From positions 8,428 to 72,427 of the forward strand of contig PASS01000054.1 in NCBI GenBank assembly GCA_002712165.1: DNA of 64,000 nt, in the 5' to 3' direction. The position numbers and the translations under genes are program-made. Each line of letters starts with the position of its first letter. Position 1 is the first letter of the stretch. The notes under the pieces are model-generated. The model saw nothing but the letters and a program-made list of their open reading frames with translations. It did no database searches and was not told where the DNA came from. The stretch is from Fidelibacterota bacterium. Its GTDB lineage: Bacteria > Pseudomonadota > Alphaproteobacteria > Rhodospirillales > Rhodospirillaceae. Below are positions 26,672 to 38,361 of this stretch, piece by piece.

Positions 26672-28594
26672 TTATCGTAGCGCTAGCGTTTGGTCGATCA
26701 CTTCATTATTGATCTCTAAGGGATAGCGAAGAGCAAAAGCTTTGACAACTTGATCTGCTAAATCATCTCTCAGCGCATTGGTTACTGATTTCTTGATCTC
26801 TACCTGTGCCGAGGCAAGGTTACCATCTGGCTTGGGTGTATTAATTTGTTTAATTCGGGCTATCAGGAAACCATCACTTACTGGCGCAGAAATAACATCA
26901 CCATATTTACCCGAAAATAAAGCTTCTAGCATTGCCGGACTAATACGTTTGTCGTCCACTATATGATCAACTTGTGCACCTACACCGAAGCGCGTGATTG
27001 GTCCGAGTGGAGCATATGAAACAGTATCGTGTCTTGCTGCGAGGTCTACGAATGTTGTTGAAGGGCCGATTTCATCCAGCAAGTCATCCGTCAAGGTATT
27101 TGCTTTAGCGAAACGCTGCTCCTTTTCCCATAGTTTAACCACCTGCCTGCGAACTGATTCGAGGGGCTTTGGTGTTGGAGGTTTTATTGAGTCAACTTGC
27201 AATACGTAGTACCCGCTGCGGTCTGGCGTATCGAGTAATTGAGATGCCTCGCCCGACGGAGTAGAAAAAACAGTATCAATGAAATTCAGCCGGTCGAAAA
27301 TAGCTGAGATATTATTACCGTTTGGATCCTGTCCATTCCTATCCATTGCGGGAATTTGAATTACCCGACCGCCAATGAGCTCCGAAACTTCTCTGAGAGG
27401 TGTGCCACCGGCGATAGCGTCTTCGACATCTACAGAAGCCTCATAAACAGAATCTATTCCGATTTCATCGAGCATCGCTTCACGTATCTCATCTTTGACA
27501 TCAGTGAAAGGAGTTGTTTCTTCAAGTAATTCGGATGTGATTTGGAATAAATGCCATCCGAGATCCGTTTCAGTTGGATCGCTAATTTGGCCTACTGGTA
27601 AGTTGTATGCATCTCCGATCATTGCAGCAATAGGCGCATCTGCTGCTAGATGACCCATATCGATAGGCGGGGACAAATTCACTTTCCTAGCCAGCGCAGC
27701 TAAATCGTCTTCTGGTTTCAACTCCGCCCTGGCTGAGGAAGCCTGTTCTTTTGTATCAAAAATAAGCTGTACAATGTGGCGTGTCGCAGGGCTGCGGTAT
27801 CTAAAGGCTGTCTCCTCGTAACGTTTCTCTACGTCCGAATCAGCAATACTAGCCGTCGATCTGAAATCCTGTGTTTCGATAATAAGCGCCGTAACTTCAC
27901 GATACTCGGCAGCCGTGTAAGCTCTAATGTTTTGTTGATATAGTTCTTCTAATTCGGAGTCTGATGGTAAGTCTTTATCTGTGAGTGATGATGGTGAGAT
28001 AAGCAATGTATCTGCTACGCGCGTTTCGTTTTGATATGTAAAAAGATTATTAACTAGGTACTCGGGCGCTCGGGCGTTGGCGATTACAGGAGATATAATT
28101 GTCGCGCGTCTGATGTCAGAAGCAAACATATCCAAAAATTGAGCTTCCGTAAGGTTGTTTTGGTATAAAATCTCTGTAAACCGACTTTGATCAAACATCC
28201 CACTACTGTTATGAAAAGAGGATTCTTTTAATAGACTTGTTTGCAGGCGTTGTAAGGGAACAACGATTCCCATTTCTTGTGCTGCTGCACTAATAGTAGC
28301 AGTTTGAGCAATATCCTGTATCATTGTATTGGCAATTGATCGCTTTAGGCCTGCGCTTCGAGCAGCTTCAGGACCAACTTCATTCTTGAAACGCTCTAGT
28401 TCCTGATCAAAACGCCGTTGGAATTCAGTTGTTGTGATTTCTGTTGGGCCAATCTTAATAGCTATACTTGGGTCTAGGCCTCCAGTGCCTATAAAATCAC
28501 CGACCCCCCATACCCCAAAACTGATCATCATTAGGCCGATGAAGCCCTTCAGCAATAGGCTCTCTCTGACCGCTTGTCTTAGTCCTGAAATCAT
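26672..28594 (-). CDS. ppiD: Peptidyl-prolyl cis-trans isomerase D (PpiD/SurA-like, parvulin)
   Basis: A 640-residue inner-membrane-anchored periplasmic folding factor. The N-terminal cytoplasmic stretch is followed by one transmembrane helix (FIGLMMISFGVWGVGDFI, about residues 18-36). A SurA-N-like chaperone region (about 45-200), a parvulin domain beginning ATRHIVQLIFDT near residue 270, and a second weak PPIase-like region complete it. The parvulin domain keeps LGWHLFQI but is diverged, as in E. coli PpiD, so isomerase activity is uncertain. PpiD acts on substrates leaving SecYEG. It is divergent from tpiA across 196 bp and precedes trpE. Confidence 0.93.
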   Translation of the reverse strand: MISGLRQAVRESLLLKGFIGLMMISFGVWGVGDFIGTGGLDPSIAIKIGPTEITTTEFQRRFDQELERFKNEVGPEAARSAGLKRSIANTMIQDIAQTATISAAAQEMGIVVPLQRLQTSLLKESSFHNSSGMFDQSRFTEILYQNNLTEAQFLDMFASDIRRATIISPVIANARAPEYLVNNLFTYQNETRVADTLLISPSSLTDKDLPSDSELEELYQQNIRAYTAAEYREVTALIIETQDFRSTASIADSDVEKRYEETAFRYRSPATRHIVQLIFDTKEQASSARAELKPEDDLAALARKVNLSPPIDMGHLAADAPIAAMIGDAYNLPVGQISDPTETDLGWHLFQITSELLEETTPFTDVKDEIREAMLDEIGIDSVYEASVDVEDAIAGGTPLREVSELIGGRVIQIPAMDRNGQDPNGNNISAIFDRLNFIDTVFSTPSGEASQLLDTPDRSGYYVLQVDSIKPPTPKPLESVRRQVVKLWEKEQRFAKANTLTDDLLDEIGPSTTFVDLAARHDTVSYAPLGPITRFGVGAQVDHIVDDKRISPAMLEALFSGKYGDVISAPVSDGFLIARIKQINTPKPDGNLASAQVEIKKSVTNALRDDLADQVVKAFALRYPLEINNEVIDQTLALR

Positions 28595-28790
28595 GGCGGC
28601 ATCTCTGCTAAGTTTGAGTTATGATTGTAGCAAAATTGTCTGCATCATAAGTGCCGGGATACGGACCCGCAACCGTGCCTAAGTCAAGGATTTAACTGGG
28701 TGTTAGCCCGGAATGCATTGAGGATGAGAAGAATCCGGGGTAACAAGTATCCATGTCGCCTGGCCCTAAAGAGCTAAGAAGAAAGGATCC

Positions 28791-29537
28791 GTGGTGTACT
28801 TAATAGTAGGAAATTGGAAAATGAATGGGCTGCCAGGCACGTCGGAAAGCCTTGTATCAGAAATAACTGATCGTGCGGTTGATGCTGTTTCTCTTCCAGA
28901 TGTTGTGCTCTGTCCTCCAGCGCCACTGCTATCTGCCATCAGTGGCGTTATATCCGAAGGGCCTTTGCAGCTAGGTGCTCAGGATTGCCACGCAAGTAAA
29001 CAGGGTGCACATACCGGTGATGTGAGTGCGCAGCTTTTGAAAGCCCTAGGCTGCCAATATGTCATCGTTGGTCATTCAGAACGAAGGGCTGACCATGGAG
29101 AATCAAACTTAGAAATTAAGGCTAAGGCGAACGCAGCTTTAGATTCTGGGCTAACACCAATAGTTTGTGTTGGTGAGACGCGTGAAGAACGCGATGCCGG
29201 TAGAGCAGCTGAAGTTGTTGATGCTCAAGTGACGGCGTCACTGCCAGATAACATTATGCAAGAGCAAATTGTTATTGCTTACGAACCAGTTTGGGCTATC
29301 GGAACTGGTCTCACAGCAACGGAGAGAGATATCGGGCTTGCGCATACTCAGATTCGCGAAACTTTTAGCCGTGGATATGGTCTGTCTAATAAATTGCGAG
29401 TTCTTTATGGCGGATCTGTCAAGGGCTCTAACGCTGTTTCTATCTTAAGGATAAGTGAGGTCAATGGCGCGCTTGTAGGCGGCGCTAGCCTAAATGCTGA
29501 GGATTTCTGGAATATTATTGAGGCCTGTCCACAGTAA
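28791..29537 (+). CDS. tpiA: Triosephosphate isomerase
   Basis: The glycolytic enzyme interconverting dihydroxyacetone phosphate and glyceraldehyde 3-phosphate. The active-site residues are seen: Asn/Lys in VGNWKMNG (Lys10), His95 in IVGHSERR and Glu near 165 in [11 protein letters not shown]. The phosphate loop [10 protein letters not shown] is also present. The length of 248 residues is normal. Translation starts at a GTG (28791, with a second GTG next to it) preceded by AGAAAGGA. It begins the conserved run tpiA-secG-pyrG-kdsA-eno. Confidence 0.97.
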   Translation: MVYLIVGNWKMNGLPGTSESLVSEITDRAVDAVSLPDVVLCPPAPLLSAISGVISEGPLQLGAQDCHASKQGAHTGDVSAQLLKALGCQYVIVGHSERRADHGESNLEIKAKANAALDSGLTPIVCVGETREERDAGRAAEVVDAQVTASLPDNIMQEQIVIAYEPVWAIGTGLTATERDIGLAHTQIRETFSRGYGLSNKLRVLYGGSVKGSNAVSILRISEVNGALVGGASLNAEDFWNIIEACPQ

Positions 29538-29700
29538 TTTCAGTTTATCTGCCCTTGATATATGTCGCCGATATTCCATATCAGCGGTGACCTATTGGGA
29601 TAAAAGTCCTAGTAATGGAGCGCTCAAAGGATTAGAAGATCGCCAATCCAGGTAATCTTATTATTTGCAGGCCGGAACTAACTGGAGATTCTTAGATACT

Positions 29701-30096
29701 ATGTTAAGTGTAGTTCTTGTTATTCATCTGCTTATCGCATTTTCTTTGATTGGAGTCGTTCTCCTTCAAAAGACTGACTCCAGTGCCATGGGTGGCATGG
29801 GTGGGGGGGCGGTTTCTGTTAATAATCTCATGCGCCCCAGGTCAAGGCCCAATCCATTAACCCGTATGACAACTTATTTAGGCATAGCTTTCTTTGCCAC
29901 TAGTTTAGGACTTGCCGTTATTGCAAAGCAGCAGGCCACAACGACGTCCATTCTTGATATCCCGGTTGGGGGGAGCAGCGAGGGTATTCCTAGCGTGAGT
30001 GACAGTGTACAGGTTCCGGTAGCCGGTGCGTCTGACCCAGCAATAAATCTAGAGCCAAGTCTGGATTCTCAAGTTCCAATGGTGCCTAACGAGTGA
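29701..30096 (+). CDS. secG: Protein-export membrane protein SecG
   Basis: A small subunit of the SecYEG translocon. Two transmembrane helices (LSVVLVIHLLIAFSLIGVVL and LGIAFFATSLGLAVIA) flank the conserved loop QKTDSSAMGGMGGG. The C-terminal tail is periplasmic or low-complexity, Pro/Ser/Val-rich, as common in alphaproteobacteria. The track starts at a TTG (29665); the ATG at 29701 starts directly at the first helix and has GGAG 11-14 bases upstream, giving 131 residues. It lies between tpiA and pyrG as usual. Confidence 0.95.
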   Translation: MLSVVLVIHLLIAFSLIGVVLLQKTDSSAMGGMGGGAVSVNNLMRPRSRPNPLTRMTTYLGIAFFATSLGLAVIAKQQATTTSILDIPVGGSSEGIPSVSDSVQVPVAGASDPAINLEPSLDSQVPMVPNE

Positions 30097-30220
30097 ACGT
30101 TAATGCTTGGGACTCTCATTGTCTTCACCGCGATGCCCCGAATACGGTCATATTTAACTACCGAACTGCATATATTAACCAATGCTATGCTTGCCGCCGC
30201 TTACGAATAGGTTACATTAG

Positions 30221-31858
<1,638 letters not shown>

Positions 31859-31965
31859 AGTGATTTACATTGAAAGTGCTGAGGCGGATCGGCTATGCAG
31901 TTAATTTCTGTAATTAATTACATAATCGACACTATTGCTGCTAGTTGTGTACAGGTATTTTTATA

Positions 31966-32814
31966 ATGACCCCCCGTCGTGTGACAGTTGGACCGCTTGT
32001 AATTAGTAACAATTTACCATTCACGCTCATAGCCGGTCCGTGCCAAATGGAAAGTAGGGCTCACGCGCTTGAAATTGCATCATTACTTAAAGAAATAGCT
32101 CAAAAATTGAGTGTACCCTTAGTTTATAAAACTTCTTTCGATAAGGCTAATCGAACAAGTTTAGGGGGGGTGAGGGGACTTGGCCTCAAAGAGGCACTCC
32201 CAGTATTCGCGGAGATACGTGAGACATTAAAACTCCCTGTACTCACTGATATCCACGAGATAGATCACTGCAGACCAGTTTCAGAAGTGGTGGATATCAT
32301 GCAGATACCAGCATTTCTTTGTCGCCAGACTGACTTAATATTGATGGCAGGTAAAACAAACGCTGCTATCAATGTAAAAAAAGGGCAGTTTCTAGCTCCG
32401 TGGGATATGAAAAATGTTGTGTCCAAATTAGAATCAACCGGCAATAAACGGATTCTTGTTACTGAGCGAGGTGTATCTTTCGGTTACAACACCTTAGTGA
32501 CTGATATGCGCAGTCTGCCGATTATGGCGAAAACCGGTTATCCAGTAGTGATAGATGCCACCCATGCTGTACAGCAGCCCGGTGGCGAGGGGTCTAGCTC
32601 TGGTGGTCAGAGAGAATTCGCTCCAGTTATTGCACGAGCAGGCGTTGCCGTAGGTGTTGCGGCGGTATTCTTGGAAACCCATCCGGACCCAGACAGTGCG
32701 CCATCCGATGGGCCAAATATGATCCACCTCAAGGACATGCCAGAAATTCTTGCAACTCTAAAGTCTTTGGATTCTGTAGCGAAGGCTAACCCAGTGCAAC
32801 TCGCCTACTCTTGA
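31966..32814 (+). CDS. kdsA: 3-deoxy-8-phosphooctulonate synthase KdsA
   Basis: KdsA condenses phosphoenolpyruvate and arabinose 5-phosphate to KDO 8-phosphate, the precursor of the inner core sugar of lipopolysaccharide. This complements the lipid A genes at the left of the window. LIAGPCQMES carries a cysteine where E. coli KdsA has asparagine, which by family knowledge marks the metal-dependent class. NVKKGQFLAPWDM and DATHAVQQPGG are conserved active-site stretches. The track starts at TTG 31945; ATG 31966 (MTPRRV) is more likely and gives 282 residues. Confidence 0.96.
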   Translation: MTPRRVTVGPLVISNNLPFTLIAGPCQMESRAHALEIASLLKEIAQKLSVPLVYKTSFDKANRTSLGGVRGLGLKEALPVFAEIRETLKLPVLTDIHEIDHCRPVSEVVDIMQIPAFLCRQTDLILMAGKTNAAINVKKGQFLAPWDMKNVVSKLESTGNKRILVTERGVSFGYNTLVTDMRSLPIMAKTGYPVVIDATHAVQQPGGEGSSSGGQREFAPVIARAGVAVGVAAVFLETHPDPDSAPSDGPNMIHLKDMPEILATLKSLDSVAKANPVQLAYS

Positions 32815-32872
32815 CGTCTTGGTGCTTTTCCCGCATCTACCGCTCATGGTGTGCTGCCTAGGAGAATTTTAG

Positions 32873-34165
<1,293 letters not shown>

Positions 34166-34186
34166 ATTATTTCTCCTTATGCGGCT

Positions 34187-36133
34187 TTAAAAATCAGTAG
34201 CAATACTTAGCGAAAACCGGGTAGTGCCTTCGTATGAGTACCAGGCGGCTGATCCACTGGCTATGCCCCAGCCATAGGTATTGGTGATATTCTGGACACG
34301 GAAACGAAGAGTTGCGGGGGCATTATCTTTAATTTTAAAGCGATAACGAGCACCAAGGTCTAGGGTCGTGATTGGAGGCAACTTAACTAAATTAGCCTGG
34401 TCGGCATAACCTTGCGTTTTATTCTGAAGTTGGGCCTCAATAGAAAATCCTTTCCATGACGCGGGGCCGTACTCTACGCTAAGATTAGTGACGCGTGGAT
34501 TTCGACCGAAGGGTATGCGACCTACCAAACCGCGATCGACCAATGAGCCGGACACACGGGCTTGCAATAGCACTGTTCCTGCAACAACATTCATTCCATC
34601 AATCACCTTACCTGCGAGGGATAACTCAACGCCACGATGTCTTACAGATCCAATAGGCCGAAAGACGTTATCTATGTCAGTTTCGATGTAAGGCTTTCTA
34701 ACTTCAAAAATGCCAGCGACTAGAGTTAAATCTTGAGTTATTGCATAACGAACTCCTGCATCAATCTGTTCGGTAATGCTCGCAGGTACGGCATCCCCTC
34801 TATTCGTGGCACGATCGGGCGCCACGCCAGATTCTTCAAGGCCTCGGGTGTAACTACCATATAAAGATAAGTTTTCGGTTGCGTATATCGCCAGAGTTCC
34901 GTTGTACAGCCAGGGGCTACTTTTGGTACTAACCTCTGGCAAACTTACTTGCGCTGTAGTTTGCTTATAAGTAGTTTTTTGCAATCCGAAGCTTAGCTCG
35001 CCTAGCCCCCGCCAGAAACTTTCATAGGCTATACCTGCAGTCACTTGCCGGGCCTGGCTGTGATCAAGTGGAGTGAATATAAAGTTGGGTCTCGGCACCG
35101 GCATGGGCACGCCAATTTTCGCCGGGCCAAAAGGGATCACTGAAGAACCATCGAACTGTCGGCTGACATCACGTCCTTTTACTGCTAAGTGCAATGTATG
35201 CTGAAGCGGTCCATCTGCAAAATTTTTAGAGACTCTCAATTCCCCAGAATAAGATCCAAAGCGTTGGTTTTGCTGGCCAAAAAAAGATAAGTCCGCTGAA
35301 CCATCTGGCTGCGTGTTATTGTAAAAATTGAGGTAGCTATCTGGCCTTACTGATAGTGATCGGAAGGCACCTAATCGAATTATCCAATCCTTGCTGGGGG
35401 TGAATTTAGAGACGACTCCAAAACTCGTATTATTTTCCTCCCAGTCCGACCAGGCCTGAGAGAAATTTGTCCTGCGGTTAATTTTTGGGGGCAGATAGGG
35501 TCCACCGGTGTATATGAATGGACGCGTTTCCCAGTCACTAATCTCTGCTTGGCTCCAGAATGGTATGATCTCGATTTTGTCACTCGGCTGCCACCGCAAA
35601 ATAGCTGCAGCTGACCATGTCCAAGAATGTGTGCCCCAATCCCAAGCGGTATTCTTATAACCTAATCCTACACCAAGGCTGAGCTTCTTAGGAATGAGAG
35701 GCGTTTGTGCTCCCACTTCAATATTATATTCGTCGTAAGGGCCAAAGCCGGCATAAACACTTATAATGCGTTCGTCACTAGGTGTTCGCAGTTTGTAGTT
35801 TGCGATGCCTGTTGGAGCAGGAAATGTGTAGGACTGGGCACTAATGCCAACATGGATTGTAGAGCCTGCGATTAGGTGGCTAGTTAGACCCTGGGCACCC
35901 TGCCTATCAAAAAATAACCCTTCAATACGAACATTACCTGCATTTTGAGGGCTAAAGCCACGAGCATTAAATGAATTATATAGACCGGTTGTTTCATTTC
36001 CGACGGTGGTACCAAAAGCATCATCGGCTGCTGATACAGCATTATCATCCGCACGCTGAGCGTATGTTGCTGTCGATAGCAGCCAGCTTGTGGCGATGGG
36101 TGCCAAACATAATAGAGACCAATTCTTAAACAC
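34187..36133 (-). CDS. TonB-dependent receptor-like outer membrane protein with short plug
   Basis: A 648-residue outer-membrane protein. The signal peptide ends near TATYAQ. Then comes a short region holding the plug landmarks FNARGFSPQNAGNVRIEGLF (about residues 55-74), and after that a long run of amphipathic strands. Barrel landmarks are ITEQIDAGVRYAITQDLTLV, RHRGVELSLAG and the final SLSIATDF ending in Phe. Only about 30 residues lie between the signal peptide and ARGF, whereas usual TonB receptors have a TonB box and 60-80 plug residues there; none is seen. It may be a known short-plug subfamily of siderophore-type receptors or a degenerate transporter. The substrate is unknown. It interrupts the usual eno-ftsB order. 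Confidence 0.82.
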   Translation of the reverse strand: MFKNWSLLCLAPIATSWLLSTATYAQRADDNAVSAADDAFGTTVGNETTGLYNSFNARGFSPQNAGNVRIEGLFFDRQGAQGLTSHLIAGSTIHVGISAQSYTFPAPTGIANYKLRTPSDERIISVYAGFGPYDEYNIEVGAQTPLIPKKLSLGVGLGYKNTAWDWGTHSWTWSAAAILRWQPSDKIEIIPFWSQAEISDWETRPFIYTGGPYLPPKINRRTNFSQAWSDWEENNTSFGVVSKFTPSKDWIIRLGAFRSLSVRPDSYLNFYNNTQPDGSADLSFFGQQNQRFGSYSGELRVSKNFADGPLQHTLHLAVKGRDVSRQFDGSSVIPFGPAKIGVPMPVPRPNFIFTPLDHSQARQVTAGIAYESFWRGLGELSFGLQKTTYKQTTAQVSLPEVSTKSSPWLYNGTLAIYATENLSLYGSYTRGLEESGVAPDRATNRGDAVPASITEQIDAGVRYAITQDLTLVAGIFEVRKPYIETDIDNVFRPIGSVRHRGVELSLAGKVIDGMNVVAGTVLLQARVSGSLVDRGLVGRIPFGRNPRVTNLSVEYGPASWKGFSIEAQLQNKTQGYADQANLVKLPPITTLDLGARYRFKIKDNAPATLRFRVQNITNTYGWGIASGSAAWYSYEGTTRFSLSIATDF

Positions 36134-36626
36134 TATAGGAACTTCCCTTGCTCGCTTCGTTAGGATTTTCGATTTGGCGGCAATGTATTCTTTATTCGCC
36201 AGTAAAATAGCTAACGTTTTGTAACAATTGGTATCACGAGCGATTAATTGGGGATGATCGCGGATTTCTAAGCAGCTACTTCAGCTGCACTGATATGGCG
36301 CAGAACCAGTATTACCAGGTAAATATTTATATATCGGATGCGATTATAAACACCAGGAATGGCAGTGTGATCATCTATTAATGATCTTTTTAACTACGTC
36401 TACAATCCTCTAAAGTTGCTCTTAGCTTACTTCTAGATGGAAAGCGCAGTACTTAAACACGTTATTTCTTTGCTTGTATCTAGTTTGATGCCGAATCTTT
36501 TTGAGCAAAATGTGAGTCTAATTTGTCACACATTTTGGACTATCCCCCAAAAAATCACTATCCAGTGCTAAGCTGACTTGACCACATAGCCGACGAGTGA
36601 TTCGATTATAACTATCCTGAATTTAG
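36134..36626. other. Intergenic region between the receptor gene and ftsB
   Basis: About 490 bp holding divergent promoters. A GTAACAATTGGTATCAC sequence (36221-36237) about 90-105 bp before the receptor start resembles part of the palindrome ahead of A1. A 9-bp inverted repeat lies at 36506-36537. A 44-codon ORF (36437-36571) lacks a ribosome site and is probably chance. No RNA gene is recognised. Confidence 0.6.
36506..36537. promoter_or_regulatory. 9-bp perfect inverted repeat ahead of ftsB
   Basis: CAAAATGTG and CACATTTTG are exact reverse complements with a 14-base spacer, ending 89 bp before the ftsB ATG. The TGTGA...TCACA core recalls CRP/FNR-type operators, but the 14-base spacer is longer than usual. 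No T-run follows. Role unproven. Confidence 0.4.
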
Positions 36627-36971
36627 ATGATTCTGCAGGAGATTAAGTCTGTGGTTTTCGGATTAGAAGTTAGTCGAAAGATGCGCCAAATATTTGGCCC
36701 CCTACTTGGGGCGTCTGTTATGGCCTATTTCGCATATCATGGAGTTCAGGGGGACCGAGGCCTTATTGCTTGGTGGAATTTAAGTTATGAAATTCAACTC
36801 GCAGATAGAGATCTAATGCAGATTACATACCAAAAAGAGTTGCTAGATCACCGTGTATCTCTACTACGGCCAGAAAGTTTAGACCGCGATATGCTTGAAG
36901 AGCGTTCACGTATCATGCTCAGTGTTATCCATCCCCATGATTTGATTATCCCAGATCCAGGCCGCAGCTAA
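36627..36971 (+). CDS. ftsB: Septum formation initiator FtsB/DivIC family protein
   Basis: A small bitopic cell-division protein of 114 residues. A transmembrane helix (PLLGASVMAYFAYHGV, about residues 25-40) is followed by a coiled-coil stretch (about 55-85). The family end region LDRDMLEERSRIMLSVIHPHDLIIP is typical of alphaproteobacterial members. FtsB links FtsL and FtsQ in the divisome. ATG 36681 (MRQIF) is an alternative start. Its place between enolase and pyruvate dehydrogenase E1 is standard for the class and supports the call. Confidence 0.9.
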   Translation: MILQEIKSVVFGLEVSRKMRQIFGPLLGASVMAYFAYHGVQGDRGLIAWWNLSYEIQLADRDLMQITYQKELLDHRVSLLRPESLDRDMLEERSRIMLSVIHPHDLIIPDPGRS

Positions 36972-37318
36972 AATGCTCGCCTATAACTAGCATCTATACA
37001 AACATTAAAATAGCATGCTATTTATATCTGAAGATTTTCTTCGATAGTTATTGTTACTGTCTGCAAACTTTTAATTCAGCGATGTATATTCTTTGGAACA
37101 CACAGCAATCTGAACTTTCCTTTGAAATAAAATTTTACGTACACTTTTAACTTAACCTTAGTTAATATTATATTTGTATAATGAATATAATATCTTAGAG
37201 GTTATATTAGATGTCATGGTGAGGAAAGAAAGTTAATCTCAAGGCCATTAATAAAACTCGGCAGGTTTTTAGGCACATAGCAGGCTTTTATTGTATGATG
37301 ATGACAATAGGAGGACCT
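36972..37318. other. AT-rich intergenic region before pdhA
   Basis: About 350 bp, markedly AT-rich. A TATAAT hexamer at 37177-37182, preceded by TG, is a candidate -10 element for the pdh operon; the -35 match (TTAACC, 19-base spacing) is poor. No ORF, RNA gene or strong hairpin was found. Confidence 0.45.
37309..37314 (+). promoter_or_regulatory. Ribosome binding site AGGAGG of pdhA
   Basis: A perfect AGGAGG four bases before ATG 37319. It decides the pdhA start against the run of three ATG codons at 37295 that the ORF track uses. Confidence 0.85.
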
Positions 37319-38341
37319 ATGGCATCCAAAAAAAGAACTAAAAAAGGCAGTCCAAAAGCACGCATAGCCAGTGCTTCAATCTCAGCGGACACGTTGAAAG
37401 CATTTTACAAAGACATGTTGTTAATTCGTCGCTTCGAAGAGCGCGCTGGTCAGCTATATGGCATGGGCCTCATAGGTGGGTTTTGCCATTTGTATATTGG
37501 GCAGGAAGCAGTGGTTGTAGGTATGCAGGCATGTGCAAAAGAATCAGATACTTTGATAACAAGTTACCGTGATCATGGGCATATGCTTGCGTGTGGGATG
37601 GATCCAAAAGGTGTTATGGCTGAACTAACCGGCCGGGCGGATGGCTATTCTAAAGGTAAGGGTGGCTCCATGCATATGTTTAGCCGGGAGAAGGGATTTT
37701 TTGGCGGGCACGGAATTGTAGGTGCACAAGTTCCTATTGGAACCGGATTGGCGTTCGCACATCAGTACAATGATGATGGTGGCGTTTGTTTTACTTATCT
37801 TGGCGACGGAGCGTTCAACCAAGGGCAAGTCTACGAATCATTGAATATGGCATCCCTATGGGATTTGCCAGTGATCTACGTACTTGAGAACAATAAATAT
37901 GGAATGGGAACCTCAGTGGAGCGCTCATCCGCGTCTACTGACCTTGCTAGTCGCGGCCAGCCCTACAATATTAAGACAATGGCAGTAGATGGGATGGATG
38001 TTGTGGCTGTCCGTAACGCAGGTATGGAAGCTATTGAATATGCTCGAGCTGGAAAGGGGCCTGTACTTATTGAGGCCAAAACTTATCGGTATCGTGGTCA
38101 TTCAATGTCTGATCCAGCTAAATATAGAACTAGGGAAGAATTGCAAAAAATGCGCACTGAGCGCGATCCGATTGACCGCTTGCGGCATATGTTGATGGAT
38201 ATGAAAGTAATGAGTGAAGAAGACTTCAAAACACTTGATAAGGAGATTAAAGATCGTGTGATAGCGTCTGCTGAATTTGCTCAGAATAGCCCAGAGCCAG
38301 AACCGTCAGAGCTATGGACTGATGTATTTGTGGCTGCATGA
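37319..38341 (+). CDS. pdhA: Pyruvate dehydrogenase E1 component, alpha subunit
   Basis: The thiamine-diphosphate-binding half of E1, which decarboxylates pyruvate. After a Lys-rich leader come [27 protein letters not shown] and [12 protein letters not shown]. The ThDP motif is seen as [16 protein letters not shown] with NNKYGMGT. The phosphorylation-loop-like [11 protein letters not shown] follows near residue 265. It is 340 residues from the preferred ATG 37319. The gene is followed directly by pdhB, pdhC and lpd, a complete complex in one operon. Confidence 0.97.
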   Translation: MASKKRTKKGSPKARIASASISADTLKAFYKDMLLIRRFEERAGQLYGMGLIGGFCHLYIGQEAVVVGMQACAKESDTLITSYRDHGHMLACGMDPKGVMAELTGRADGYSKGKGGSMHMFSREKGFFGGHGIVGAQVPIGTGLAFAHQYNDDGGVCFTYLGDGAFNQGQVYESLNMASLWDLPVIYVLENNKYGMGTSVERSSASTDLASRGQPYNIKTMAVDGMDVVAVRNAGMEAIEYARAGKGPVLIEAKTYRYRGHSMSDPAKYRTREELQKMRTERDPIDRLRHMLMDMKVMSEEDFKTLDKEIKDRVIASAEFAQNSPEPEPSELWTDVFVAA

Positions 38342-38361
38342 CGAGCATAAGGAACTCATCT

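Noticed and set aside
29538-29700. tRNA gene between tpiA and secG
   Set aside because: No T-loop GTTCRA-type sequence with a matching acceptor stem was found.
36437-36571. 44-codon ORF (MESAVLKH...) between the receptor gene and ftsB
   Set aside because: No ribosome site, no recognisable motif, and it runs through the inverted repeat at 36506-36537.
37152-37165. CtrA box TTAA-N6-TTAA before pdhA
   Set aside because: The CtrA consensus has a 7-base spacer; here it is 6, in very AT-rich sequence.
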